Shown here one piece after another: positions 1-7,947 of a DNA stretch of 42,699 bases (the stretch's first letter is position 1; each line of letters begins with the position of its first letter). This DNA comes from an uncultured Oscillospiraceae bacterium (lineage in GTDB: Bacteria > Bacillota > Clostridia > Oscillospirales > Oscillospiraceae). Where the stretch lies: NCBI GenBank assembly GCA_934631005.1, contig CAKTXA010000024.1:1-42699 (forward strand). Reading direction: 5' to 3'. A model generated the notes under the pieces. It had not been told where the DNA came from. It ran no database searches and saw only the letters and a list, made by a program, of their open reading frames with translations. The position numbers were made by a program, and so were the translations under genes.

Positions 1-163
1 CGCAACTGCTCCCCGACCCTCATCAGTCTGCTCCGCTGTCGCTCCGCAGCCAGCTTCCCCGAGGGGAAGCCAAGGGGCCCTCGGCAAATCGGCACTGCGG
101 CAAAAGAACGGTGTTGCGTACCGGCTGGCGGGGCAGGGCCCCGCCACTACGTTACGACGAAAT
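1..163. repeat. MITE-like intergenic repeat, copy A (cut by window start)
   Basis: Right-hand part of a repeat that recurs at about 3855, 24415, 30632 and 37072. It contains the shared blocks TGCTCCCCGACCCTCATCAG, GCTTCCCCGAGGGGAAGC (a hairpin) and the right terminal repeat ending in ACGTTACGACGAA at about 149-161. The left terminus lies outside the window. No ORF in it looks like a real gene. Confidence 0.75.
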
Positions 164-981
164 CATTGCTTTTTCCGCACCGGGTAGCAGGCTTCTGTGA
201 CGAATTCCCCGGGATTTTGGGTCTCGTGGGGGCTGATGTGGTAGATGTTGAACATGGGGCCGGCGGATTCGTAGCCGTTGGCTTCGATCCAGGAGGCGAC
301 GGCGGCGTAGACCTCGCCGATCTGCTCGTAGCTGCCGCGGAAGGTGCAGCTGGCGACCGTGACCGCCGGAAGCGTCTGGAATTTGACGTGCTCGGTGTCG
401 GGGTAGCTGCCCTTCACGGTCTTCCACGCCATGATCTCCACGTCCTGCTCCTTATACTCGCCGTCGAGGAACGTGACGGCACAGAGGCACGGATCTGCCT
501 CCACAAGCCCCAGCGGCGCGGTCTCGGAGACGAGCGTGCTCCAGACCATGCCCTCGCAGTCATAGCGCGGGATGACCGTGCGCACGGTGGCGGCATAGCG
601 CTCGGGGATCGTTTTGAGGGTGACATTGTAATTCATGTTTTCTTCCTTTCTCAGCCGTTTGCGGGCTGTATCCAGAAGCGTCAGCTTGTGCGCCGTATCG
701 CGGGCAAGGGCCTCCAGCTCCGCCTGCCGCGCGGAAAAATACCGCTCCAGCTGCGCGCGGTCGTCATAGATCGCGAGGATCTTCACGACGTCGGCGAGCG
801 AAAAGCCAAGGTCGCGGAGCGCCGTGATGCGGCAAACCGTGGGCAGCTGATCCTCGCGGTAATAGCGGTAGTCGGTGAAGGGGTCGGTCACGGCCGGCTT
901 CAGCAGGCCGATCTCGTCGTAATGCCGGAGCATTCTGACGCTGACTCTGGAAAGCTTTGAAAATTCTCCGATCTTCAGCAT
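163..981 (-). CDS. MerR-family transcriptional regulator with GyrI-like effector-binding domain
   Basis: A 272-residue regulator. The N-terminal winged-helix domain (about 1-70) has the MerR signature: KIGEFSKLSRVSVRMLRHYD followed by the wing residues DYRYY. A coiled-coil linker (about 75-113) leads to a C-terminal GyrI/BmrR-like ligand-binding domain (about 116-272). Such proteins bind small hydrophobic ligands and activate promoters that have over-long spacers. The start is supported by AGGAGGT just upstream, and the promoter facing it has a 19-bp spacer, so autoregulation is likely. The effector and any further targets cannot be read from the sequence. An internal ATG at 636 with its own Shine-Dalgarno could give the ligand domain alone, as in TipA. 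The family assignment is secure. Confidence 0.9.
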   Translation of the reverse strand: MLKIGEFSKLSRVSVRMLRHYDEIGLLKPAVTDPFTDYRYYREDQLPTVCRITALRDLGFSLADVVKILAIYDDRAQLERYFSARQAELEALARDTAHKLTLLDTARKRLRKEENMNYNVTLKTIPERYAATVRTVIPRYDCEGMVWSTLVSETAPLGLVEADPCLCAVTFLDGEYKEQDVEIMAWKTVKGSYPDTEHVKFQTLPAVTVASCTFRGSYEQIGEVYAAVASWIEANGYESAGPMFNIYHISPHETQNPGEFVTEACYPVRKKQ

Positions 982-1019
982 GGGGGTACCTCCTGTTGCT
1001 GCTTTTTGAGCTCGCGGCT

Positions 1020-1050
1020 ATCATACTACCTGCCACTGTGTGAGAGTCAA
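1020..1050 (-). promoter_or_regulatory. MerR-type promoter of the regulator gene
   Basis: On the minus strand, TTGACT (1045-1050) and TATGAT (1020-1025) are separated by 19 bp. This over-long spacing is the hallmark of promoters remodelled by MerR-family activators. Weak ACT...AGT dyad symmetry lies in the spacer. Direct autoregulation is inferred. Confidence 0.55.
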
Positions 1051-1078
1051 GTGCTTTTTTCGCCGCCGCGCCCCCGCC

Positions 1079-1107
1079 TTGACAGGGCCTGCGCGGTGTG
1101 AGAAAAT
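1079..1107 (+). promoter_or_regulatory. Candidate promoter of the histidinol-phosphatase/methyltransferase operon
   Basis: TTGACA (1079-1084), a 17-bp spacer and GAAAAT (1102-1107), about 30 bp before the start codon. The -35 is consensus and the -10 is weak (4 of 6). Confidence 0.45.
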
Positions 1108-1137
1108 AAGTGCAGATTCGAAAACGAGGATACTGAA

Positions 1138-1944
1138 ATGCGGGCAAATTATCATACGCACACCTACCGCTGCCGCCATGCGGGCCAGTGGCGGGATGAG
1201 GAATATGTCGAGGCGGCGCTGGCGGGCGGCTTTCAGATGCTCGGCTTCTCCGACCACACGCCGTGGCCGTACCATTCGGACTATGTCAGCGGCAACGAGC
1301 GGATGCCGATGGACGCGCTGGAGGACTATATCGCCAGCGTGCAGGCGCTGCGGGCGCAGTACCGCGGCAGGCTCACGATGTATCTCGGGCTGGAGTGCGA
1401 GTATTTTCCGGACTATCTCGACTGGCTGCGCGAGATGCACGGGCGGATGGACTATCTGATCTTGGGAAACCACTTTTATAAGACCGACGAATTCGGCGCG
1501 CCGTATTTCGGCGTGACGACCACGGCGGCGGACATTTACCGCTACCTGGACATGACGCTCGCGGGCATGGCGACGGGGCTGTACCGGTATCTGGCGCACC
1601 CGGAGCTGCCGGTGGCGTGCTATCCGGCGTTTGATGATGTGTGCCGCGATCTGTCGCGCCAGATCTGCCGCGCGGCAAAGACGCTTTCGCTGCCGCTGGA
1701 ATATAATCTGATGGGCGCTTTCAAGCGCGGGCGCGGGTATTATACCGACACGGTGGGCTATCCGGCGGCGGAGTTCTGGCGTATCGCGGCGGAGGAGGGC
1801 TGCACGGCCATCCTCGGCGTGGACGCGCACCGGCCGGGGATGCTCTCGGACACGCGGGACTATCTGGCCGCGCGGGAATTTTTAAGTGGGCTTGGGCTGC
1901 CGCTTTTGGAGCAGCTGCCGGGGCTGGAAGCGGAGGATATATGA
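1138..1944 (+). CDS. PHP-domain histidinol-phosphatase family protein
   Basis: A 268-residue PHP-family phosphoesterase of the HisJ/HisK type, which hydrolyses histidinol phosphate in histidine synthesis. The metal-binding PHP motifs are visible in order: NYHTHTYRC at the N-terminus, GFSDHTPW, LGLECEY, LGNH, YLAHPEL and GVDAHRP near the C-terminus. Length matches the family. GAGGA lies 8 nt before the ATG. The stop codon overlaps the start of the methyltransferase gene (ATGA), so translation of the two is probably coupled. No other his gene is nearby, so the exact substrate is inferred from family alone; a general phosphoesterase role is possible. Confidence 0.85.
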   Translation: MRANYHTHTYRCRHAGQWRDEEYVEAALAGGFQMLGFSDHTPWPYHSDYVSGNERMPMDALEDYIASVQALRAQYRGRLTMYLGLECEYFPDYLDWLREMHGRMDYLILGNHFYKTDEFGAPYFGVTTTAADIYRYLDMTLAGMATGLYRYLAHPELPVACYPAFDDVCRDLSRQICRAAKTLSLPLEYNLMGAFKRGRGYYTDTVGYPAAEFWRIAAEEGCTAILGVDAHRPGMLSDTRDYLAAREFLSGLGLPLLEQLPGLEAEDI

Positions 1945-3122
1945 CGAATTACGGCAAGGTCTGCCTGCGGCGCGGCGAGGACGCGCGCATCCGCGCGGGC
2001 GCGGACTGGATCTATGACAACGAGCTCGACTGGGCGGACGATATTTGCAAAACGGGCGACGTGGTGGACGTGCTGGACAGCCGGATGCGCTTTGTGGCGC
2101 GCGGATTTTTCAGTCTCAAGTCCAAGATCGCCGTACGCGTGCTGACGCGGGACGAGGGGACGGAAATCGACGAACGCTTCTTCCGCGCGCGCCTGACGGC
2201 GGCGGTCGAATTCCGGCGGCAGCTGGGGTTTGACAACAGCTTCCGCGCCGTATTCGGCGAGTCGGACGGCCTGCCAGGGCTGACGGTGGACAAATACGGG
2301 GACTATCTGTCGTTTCAGATCGTCTCCGCCGGGATGGAGCAGCGCAAGGCGCTCATCCTGCGGCTGCTCACGGAGCTTTTGCAGCCGAAGGGCATCTACG
2401 AGCGCGACGAGCTGGCCGTGCGCGAAAAGGAGGGCCTGCCGCTTACGAGCGGGTGCGTATACGGCACGGTGCCGGAGCGGCACATCGTGCGCGAGCACGA
2501 CGCAGCCATGTATGTGAGCATCCCGAACGGGCAGAAGACCGGGCACTTCCTTGACCAGCAGGAGAACCGCGGGCGCATCCGGCCATACTGCGCGGGCGCG
2601 GACGTGATCGACCTGTGCTGCTGCACGGGCGGCTTCTCCATCCATGCGGCGCTCTACGGCGCGAAGCGCGTGGAGGCGGTGGATGTCTCGGAAGCGGCGC
2701 TGGCGCTGGTGCGCGAGAACGCGGCGCTGAACGCCGTGGAGGACAGGATCGCCACGACCTGCGCCAACGTCTTTGACCTCGCGCGGGCGTATGCCGCCGC
2801 GGGGCGGCAGTTTGATCTCGTCATCTGCGACCCGCCGGCGTTCGCCAAGAGCCGTCAGGCGCTTTCCGGCGCGCTGCGGGGGTATAAGGAGCTCAACCTG
2901 CGGGCGATGCAGATGACAAAGCCGGGCGGCGTGCTCGTCACGTGCTCGTGCAGCCAGTTTTTGACGCCGGAGCTGATGCTCCGCACCCTGCGCGACGCCG
3001 CAGGCGACAGCGGCCGCCGCGTGCGCCTTTTAGAGACGCTCATGCAGTCGCGCGACCACCCGGCCAGCCTGACGGACGAGGCGTCGCTGTATCTCAAGGG
3101 GTATATCCTACAGGTGTTATAA
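1941..3122 (+). CDS. RlmI-like class I SAM-dependent rRNA methyltransferase
   Basis: A 393-residue protein of the RlmI/RlmK family, which methylates cytosines of 23S rRNA. An N-terminal PUA-like domain (KVCLRRGEDARIRAG, about residues 4-70) is followed by an EEHEE-type linker domain and a Rossmann methyltransferase. The SAM-binding segment reads DLCCCTGGFSIHAALYGAKR, and the catalytic-loop motif is DLVICDPPAF. A late Cys-containing segment (VTCSCSQFL) fits m5C RNA methyltransferases of this class. Start overlaps the preceding gene by 4 nt. The exact target base is not determined by sequence reading. Confidence 0.9.
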   Translation: MTNYGKVCLRRGEDARIRAGADWIYDNELDWADDICKTGDVVDVLDSRMRFVARGFFSLKSKIAVRVLTRDEGTEIDERFFRARLTAAVEFRRQLGFDNSFRAVFGESDGLPGLTVDKYGDYLSFQIVSAGMEQRKALILRLLTELLQPKGIYERDELAVREKEGLPLTSGCVYGTVPERHIVREHDAAMYVSIPNGQKTGHFLDQQENRGRIRPYCAGADVIDLCCCTGGFSIHAALYGAKRVEAVDVSEAALALVRENAALNAVEDRIATTCANVFDLARAYAAAGRQFDLVICDPPAFAKSRQALSGALRGYKELNLRAMQMTKPGGVLVTCSCSQFLTPELMLRTLRDAAGDSGRRVRLLETLMQSRDHPASLTDEASLYLKGYILQVL

Positions 3123-3148
3123 AATAATAATAATTCTTATTTTTGATA

Positions 3149-3177
3149 TTTACAAAGCGTATAGTCTGTGGTATACT
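3149..3177 (+). promoter_or_regulatory. Promoter of the rubrerythrin gene
   Basis: TTTACA (3149-3154), 17-bp spacer, TATACT (3172-3177), about 45 bp before the start codon and in an AT-rich stretch unlike the flanking genes. Confidence 0.6.
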
Positions 3178-3221
3178 AGGGTCATGGAGATCACAACAGG
3201 GCTTTGAAAGGAGCAGAGGAT

Positions 3222-3758
3222 ATGAAACTCAAGGGAACAAAGACCGAAGCGAATCTGATGGCAGCCTTCGCGGGCGAATCGCAGGCGTGCGTCAAGTATC
3301 AGTACTACGCCTCCAAGGCGAAGAAGGACGGCTATGTCCAGATCGGCGAGCTGTTTGAGGAGACATCGCGCAATGAAAAGGAGCACGCGAAGATCTGGTT
3401 CAAGCTCCTGCACGACGGCATGCCCGGCACGGCGGAGAATCTGCTGGACGCGGCGAACGGCGAAAATTTTGAGTGGACGGATATGTACGCGGGCTTTGCC
3501 CAGACCGCGCGCGAGGAGGGGCTGGATGAGATCGCGGCGCTGTTTGAGGGCGTGGCGGCCATCGAGCGGGCGCATGAGGAGCGCTACCGCAAGCTGCTGG
3601 CGAACGTGCAGGACGGGCTGGTCTTTTCGCGCGACGGCGACAGGATCTGGCAGTGCAGCAACTGCGGCCACCTCGTTGTCGGAAAACACGCCCCCGAGAT
3701 CTGCCCCGTGTGCAATCACCCGCAGTCCTATTTCCAGCTCAAGGCGGAGAATTATTAA
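3222..3758 (+). CDS. rbr: Rubrerythrin
   Basis: A 178-residue cytoplasmic non-heme iron peroxidase that reduces hydrogen peroxide in anaerobes. The ferritin-like diiron domain (about 1-140) shows the Glu ligands in AFAGESQA, SRNEKEHAK and IERAHEERY. The C-terminal rubredoxin-like domain has two CxxC pairs, CSNC and CPVC, for one iron. The ATG at 3222 is preferred over the in-frame TTG at 3204 because AAAGGAG sits 8-9 nt upstream and the family starts near MKLKGTKTEANL. The gene is monocistronic, with its own promoter and terminator. Function is secure from the domain pair. Confidence 0.95.
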   Translation: MKLKGTKTEANLMAAFAGESQACVKYQYYASKAKKDGYVQIGELFEETSRNEKEHAKIWFKLLHDGMPGTAENLLDAANGENFEWTDMYAGFAQTAREEGLDEIAALFEGVAAIERAHEERYRKLLANVQDGLVFSRDGDRIWQCSNCGHLVVGKHAPEICPVCNHPQSYFQLKAENY

Positions 3759-3770
3759 AAAATCACAAAG

Positions 3771-3808
3771 CCCGCCGCTCTCCCGATTGGGAGAGCGGCG
3801 GGTTTTTG
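3771..3808 (+). terminator. Intrinsic terminator after rubrerythrin
   Basis: A 14-bp perfect GC-rich stem (CCCGCCGCTCTCCC with its complement), GATT loop, followed by TTTTTGTG, directly behind the rubrerythrin stop. Confidence 0.9.
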
Positions 3809-3854
3809 TGTGGGGAATGAAGGATGAATGATGAAGAATGAAGAGTGAATGATC

Positions 3855-4209
3855 AGTCGTAATGTAGCGGAGGGGCGGTTTGAGGTAATAGTGAAAAGTG
3901 AATAGTGAATAAGTAAGCACTTGCTGCCGAATCCCCGACGCAGCGGCGAAATGTAGGCACCCCTTGGCTTCCCCTGGGGGAAGCTGTCTGCGGAGCATTG
4001 CTCCGCAGACTGATGAGGGTCGGGGAGCAGTTACGTTTTGCTGGGAATGCTAAGCTATGTTTCAGTGCTCCCCGGCCCTCATCCGCCCCCTTCGGGGGCA
4101 CCTTCCCCGAGGGGAAGGTATGGGGTGCGTACCGCCCTGCTGCTGCGTGTAAAAACCTCAGCTGCCAACCGGCGGGCGGGGCAAGCCCCTCCCCTACATT
4201 ACGACGAAA
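3855..4209. repeat. MITE-like intergenic repeat, copy B
   Basis: Begins with TCGTAATGTAG and ends with CTACATTACGACGAA, inverted copies of each other. Inside are an A/G-rich AGTGAA-type run (about 3892-3918), the hairpin TCTGCGGAGCA..TGCTCCGCAGA, and a larger inverted pair CTGATGAGGGTCGGGGAGCA / TGCTCCCCGGCCCTCAT. It fills the interval between rubrerythrin and the HAD gene. A run of degenerate GAATGA repeats at 3818-3852 precedes it. No gene is recognised here. Confidence 0.75.
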
Positions 4210-4211
4210 CC

Positions 4212-5000
4212 TCATAGCGCCTCCAGCACGGCCTGGATATTGGGCAGGGTCCAGGTGGGGCGGATGTTGTATGTTTCGCAGTCGGCTTTTGTGCCCTCGC
4301 CGGAGAGGACGAATACCGTGTCGATGCCGGCGTTTTGGCCGCAGGCGATGTCGGTGTAGACGCGGTCGCCGATGAGGCAGGCGTCCTGCGGGGCGCAGGA
4401 GAAGCGCTCCAGCGCGAGATAGACCATCTCCGGCTGGGGCTTTCCAAGGACCTTCGGGCGGCGATGGCAGGCCGTATCCAGCATCTCGATGACGCTGCCG
4501 CAGTCGGGCGCGAAGCCGTAGCTCGTGGGGCAGACGAGATCGGGGTGCGTCGCGATGTACCGGACGCCGCGGCCCAGCAGGATGCAGCAGTCCTCCAGTT
4601 TCCGGTACGTCAGCTCCGTGTCGTAGCCGAGCAGCAGCGCGTCGATGCCGTCCGTCAGCGTATCCGTCACGTGCAGGCCCGCCGCGCGCAGCTGCGCGAT
4701 CAGCGAGCGCGTGCCGCAGACGTAATAGAGCGCCTGCGGCGCAGTCTTTTGCAGGTAGGCGATGGCGGCGTCCGCCGAGGTGAGAAACTCCTCCGGCTGG
4801 GCGGGGACGCCCATGCGGGCGAGCTTTTCGATGTATGCGTCCGTCCCGCGGGAGGAATTGTTCGTGAGGAACACATACCGCCCGCCGCGCGCGCGGACGC
4901 GGCGCAGAAATTCCGCCGCGCCGTCAAACAGGCGATCGCCGAGGTAGATCGTCCCGTCCATATCGAGTAAAAACAGCTTTTTCTCCGCCAGCGTGCCCAT
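4212..5000 (-). CDS. NagD-like HAD-superfamily phosphatase
   Basis: A 262-residue HAD hydrolase of the NagD / PGP type, a magnesium-dependent phosphatase on small phosphorylated metabolites. All four motifs are present: LLDMDGTIYLG (nucleophile Asp), LTNNSS, the Lys in GKPQPEM, and IGDRVYTDIACG (metal-binding Asp residues). The C2-type cap domain lies between motifs II and III. The start at 5000 is chosen because GGAGGG precedes it and a promoter lies just upstream; a longer in-frame extension would run through that promoter. The gene is divergent from copA and probably monocistronic. The substrate cannot be predicted. Confidence 0.88.
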   Translation of the reverse strand: MGTLAEKKLFLLDMDGTIYLGDRLFDGAAEFLRRVRARGGRYVFLTNNSSRGTDAYIEKLARMGVPAQPEEFLTSADAAIAYLQKTAPQALYYVCGTRSLIAQLRAAGLHVTDTLTDGIDALLLGYDTELTYRKLEDCCILLGRGVRYIATHPDLVCPTSYGFAPDCGSVIEMLDTACHRRPKVLGKPQPEMVYLALERFSCAPQDACLIGDRVYTDIACGQNAGIDTVFVLSGEGTKADCETYNIRPTWTLPNIQAVLEAL

Positions 5001-5026
5001 GTGTGCCCTCCGCTTTGTTTTTGGAT

Positions 5027-5055
5027 AGTATACCGCCCGCGGCGAAAAAACGCAA
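5027..5055 (-). promoter_or_regulatory. Promoter of the HAD phosphatase gene
   Basis: Minus strand: TTGCGT (5050-5055), 17-bp spacer, TATACT (5027-5032), 27 bp before the start codon. Confidence 0.6.
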
Positions 5056-5091
5056 GGCGTGCGGATATGGCGGGCATTTTTGTAGAACCTA

Positions 5092-5120
5092 TTGACACGG
5101 CGCGAAAGCGGTGGTATGAT
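5092..5120 (+). promoter_or_regulatory. Promoter of the copper ATPase gene
   Basis: TTGACA (5092-5097), 17-bp spacer, TATGAT (5115-5120), near consensus. About 50 bp of leader precede the start codon. No obvious CsoR or CopY operator was recognised. Confidence 0.75.
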
Positions 5121-5174
5121 GACGGCAAAGAAAAACATACCTTTTTAGTGGGTAAAAGAAAACGAGGCGATCTT

Positions 5175-7640
5175 ATGAAGCAGCAATTCACCATCACGGG
5201 CATGACATGCTCGGCGTGCAGCGCCCGGGTGGAGCGCGTGGCGCGCGCCGTGCCGGGCGTTTCCAAGGCAGAGGTCAATCTGCTGGCGGGGCGGCTGGAC
5301 GTGGAATATGAAGGCGAGGGCGCCGTGCAGGCGGTCATCGACGCGGTGACGCACGAGGGCTACGGCGCCGAGATCGCGCAGGCGGGCGCCGCGAAGCGCC
5401 GCAGCGCGGCGCAGGAAAAGGCAATGAAAGGCATGAAGCGGCGGCTCATTGTGTCACTCGTGTTCCTGGTGCTGCTGATGTATGTGTCGATGGGACACAT
5501 GATCGGCCTGCCGATGCCGCACGTGTTCCACGACGGGATGCGCGGCTTTTTCATCATGGCAGCCACGGAGCTCGTGCTGCTGCTGCCGATCTTGATCGTA
5601 AACCGCGTGTTTTTTACGAGCGGCTTCAAAAAGCTGTTCCACGGCGCGCCGAATATGGACACGCTCGTGGCGCTCGGCTCGGCGGCGAGCGTGCTGTACA
5701 GCCTTTACGCCATTGCAGTCGGCGAGACGATGGGGCTGTATTTTGAGTCGGCGGGCATGATCCTCACGCTCGTCACGCTGGGTAAGTTTTTGGAGACGCG
5801 CTCCAAGGGCAAGACCGGCGAGGCCATCGAGCGGCTGATGGATCTGTCTCCCAAGACGGCGGTCGTGGAGCGGGGCGGCGTGCAGTCACAGATCGCGGTG
5901 GAGCAGGTGCGGCTCGGCGACGTGGTGCTCGTGCGCCCCGGCGGGCGCGTCCCGGTGGACGGCGTGGTGCTGGAGGGCAGCTCGGCTGTGGACGAGAGCG
6001 CGCTGACGGGCGAGAGCATCCCGGTGGAGAAAAAGCCGGGGGACCGCGTGGCCGCGGCCACGATCAACAAGACGGGCTTTCTCAAATTCCGCGCCGACAA
6101 GATCGGCGAGGATACGACGCTCGCGCAGATCATCCGGCTGGTGGAGCAGGCGGGCGGGTCAAAAGCGCCCATCGCGCGGCTGGCCGACCGCATCGCGGGC
6201 GTGTTCGTGCCGGTGGTGATGTCCATCGCACTCGTCGCGGCGATCGTGTGGCTCATTCTGGGGCAGACGTTTGAATTCGCGCTCACCACGGCGGTGTCGG
6301 TGCTGGTCATCTCATGCCCGTGCGCGCTGGGCCTGGCGACGCCCGTCGCCATCATGGTGGGCACCGGCCGCGGCGCGGAGCAGGGCGTGCTGTTCAAGTC
6401 CGCCGAGAGCCTGGAGCAGCTGCATAAGGTGGACGCCGTGGTCATGGACAAGACCGGCACGCTCACGCGCGGGAGGCCCGTGGTGACCGACATCGCGCCG
6501 GTGGGCGTGGACGAGCAGACGCTTTTGCAGCTGGCGGCGGCGCTGGAGCGGCCGTCGGAGCATCCGCTGGCGGAGGCCGTGGTGACCGAGGCGCAGCGGC
6601 GCGGCATGGCGATTTTGCCCGCGGAGAAGTTCGCGTCCGTGCCCGGACGGGGCGTGGAGGCGACGGTCGCCGGGCGGCACTGCCTGGCGGGGAACCTCGC
6701 GTTTTTGCAGGAGCGCGGCATCGAGGCCGCCGCGGCGGAGGATTTCGCGCGGCAGGGCAAAACGCCGCTGTATTTCGCGGCGGACGGGCAGTTCATCGGC
6801 ACCATCGCCGCGCAGGATGTGGAAAAGCCGACCGCGCGGCAGACCGTGGCGGAGCTTAAAAAGCGCCACATGGACGTGGTGCTGCTGACGGGCGACAATG
6901 AAGTGACGGCGAACGTCATCGCCAAGCGCCTCGGCATTGAGCGCGTCATCTCCGGCGTGATGCCGGCGGACAAGGAAGCCACCGTCCGCCAGCTGCAGGC
7001 GGAGGGCAAGCGCGTTGCCATGGTGGGCGACGGCATCAACGACGCCCCCGCGCTCACGCGGGCGGATGTGGGCATCGCCATCGGCGCGGGCACGGACGTG
7101 GCCATCGAGTCGGCGGACGTGATCCTGATGCGCTCGGACCCGCTGGATGTGGTGCGGGCGGCGGACCTGAGCCGCGCGGTGCTGCGGAATGTGCGGGAGA
7201 ATCTGTTCTGGGCATTTTTCTATAACACCCTCGGCATCCCCGTGGCCGCCGGTGTGCTGCACTTTGCGGGCATCACGCTCAGCCCCATGCTGGGCGCGGC
7301 GGCGATGAGCCTGAGCTCCGTGTGCGTGGTGACGAACGCGCTGCGCCTGCGGTTCTGGAAGCCGAAGCTGGAAAGCGCGCCGGACGCCGCCCTGGCGGAG
7401 ACTCCAGCGGAGGAAACGACAAAACAGGAGGAGACCGATATGGCAGAAATGACAACGCTTCATGTGGAGGGCATGATGTGCAGCCACTGCAAGCAGCGCG
7501 TGGAGCAGGCCCTGAGGGCCGTGCCGGGCGTGACGGACGCCGTGGCGGATGTGGACAAAAAGACCGCCTCCGTGACCGGCCACGCCGACCGCGCTGCCCT
7601 CATCGCGGCAGTGGAAAACGCAGGCTACAAGGCAGAGTAA
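5175..7640 (+). CDS. copA: Copper-translocating P1B-type ATPase with N- and C-terminal HMA domains
   Basis: An 821-residue membrane pump that exports Cu(I). An N-terminal heavy-metal-associated domain carries GMTCSACS (Cys12, Cys15). Then come membrane helices, the actuator motif TGES (about 278), the transmembrane metal site SCPCALG (about 380), the phosphorylated Asp in DKTGTLT (about 425), the P1B marker HPLAEA, and GDGINDAP in the hinge (about 618). After the last helices an acidic linker leads to a second HMA domain with GMMCSHCK, which resembles a free CopZ chaperone. The ATG at 5175 is chosen because GAGG precedes it and the protein then begins just before the HMA fold; the upstream in-frame codons overlap the promoter. 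A strong internal ribosome site before the C-terminal domain is described separately. Confidence 0.95.
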   Translation: MKQQFTITGMTCSACSARVERVARAVPGVSKAEVNLLAGRLDVEYEGEGAVQAVIDAVTHEGYGAEIAQAGAAKRRSAAQEKAMKGMKRRLIVSLVFLVLLMYVSMGHMIGLPMPHVFHDGMRGFFIMAATELVLLLPILIVNRVFFTSGFKKLFHGAPNMDTLVALGSAASVLYSLYAIAVGETMGLYFESAGMILTLVTLGKFLETRSKGKTGEAIERLMDLSPKTAVVERGGVQSQIAVEQVRLGDVVLVRPGGRVPVDGVVLEGSSAVDESALTGESIPVEKKPGDRVAAATINKTGFLKFRADKIGEDTTLAQIIRLVEQAGGSKAPIARLADRIAGVFVPVVMSIALVAAIVWLILGQTFEFALTTAVSVLVISCPCALGLATPVAIMVGTGRGAEQGVLFKSAESLEQLHKVDAVVMDKTGTLTRGRPVVTDIAPVGVDEQTLLQLAAALERPSEHPLAEAVVTEAQRRGMAILPAEKFASVPGRGVEATVAGRHCLAGNLAFLQERGIEAAAAEDFARQGKTPLYFAADGQFIGTIAAQDVEKPTARQTVAELKKRHMDVVLLTGDNEVTANVIAKRLGIERVISGVMPADKEATVRQLQAEGKRVAMVGDGINDAPALTRADVGIAIGAGTDVAIESADVILMRSDPLDVVRAADLSRAVLRNVRENLFWAFFYNTLGIPVAAGVLHFAGITLSPMLGAAAMSLSSVCVVTNALRLRFWKPKLESAPDAALAETPAEETTKQEETDMAEMTTLHVEGMMCSHCKQRVEQALRAVPGVTDAVADVDKKTASVTGHADRAALIAAVENAGYKAE
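7440..7640 (+). CDS. Putative CopZ-like copper chaperone from an internal start in copA
   Basis: ATG at 7440, in frame with copA, preceded by AGGAGG at about 7426-7431 with 8-nt spacing. The product would be 66 residues beginning MAEMTTLHVEGMMCSHCK, the length and start of a free-standing CopZ, with both Cys ligands. In related genomes copZ is commonly a separate gene after copA; here the two are fused but the copZ ribosome site seems to survive. That the short form is made is an inference; the Shine-Dalgarno match could partly reflect Gln-Glu-Glu codons. Confidence 0.5.
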   Translation: MAEMTTLHVEGMMCSHCKQRVEQALRAVPGVTDAVADVDKKTASVTGHADRAALIAAVENAGYKAE

Positions 7641-7651
7641 GCAAAAACCGT

Positions 7652-7694
7652 CCCCCGCTGCTTCGCAAAACGAGCAGCGGGGGTATATTTTTTT
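7652..7694 (+). terminator. Terminator after copA
   Basis: CCCCCGCTGCT pairs perfectly with AGCAGCGGGGG, followed by TATATTTTTTT. Almost the same 41 bases recur at 10359 after the next gene. Confidence 0.9.
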
Positions 7695-7735
7695 ACAAAA
7701 AGCGCAAAAAACTGTATGAAAACCCAAAAATAAAC

Positions 7736-7764
7736 TTGCACGTTTTGTGATGATATGCTAAAAT
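7736..7764 (+). promoter_or_regulatory. Promoter of the SLH protein gene
   Basis: TTGCAC (7736-7741), 17-bp spacer, TAAAAT (7759-7764). The implied leader is about 175 nt and contains an 11-bp perfect hairpin (7843-7869). Confidence 0.55.
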
Positions 7765-7842
7765 TTACACGAATATATCAATAAAAAGCTGCAAAAAAGT
7801 TCAGAATATGCATATTTTTGGAAAAGCGGAGCCCATGGGCTC

Positions 7843-7869
7843 CCTGAGCTTCCTTCAGAAGCTCAGGGA
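7843..7869 (+). promoter_or_regulatory. Hairpin in the leader of the SLH gene
   Basis: CCCTGAGCTTC pairs with GAAGCTCAGGG around a CTTCA loop. There is no U-run behind it, so it is not a standard terminator; mRNA stabilisation or regulation is possible. A 14-base palindrome (GAGCCCATGGGCTC) sits directly before it. Confidence 0.4.
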
Positions 7870-7947
7870 TGATGAGCATTTGTATCGTGACCGCCGCGGG
7901 ACGCAGGTGATCGAAGCAGCGGTTACAGGAGGGGAAAGGAGCGGTAC

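Noticed and set aside
3150..3998. 282-codon minus-strand frame over rubrerythrin and the following repeat
   Set aside because: It is antisense to a secure gene, runs through a terminator and repeat DNA, and resembles no protein family.
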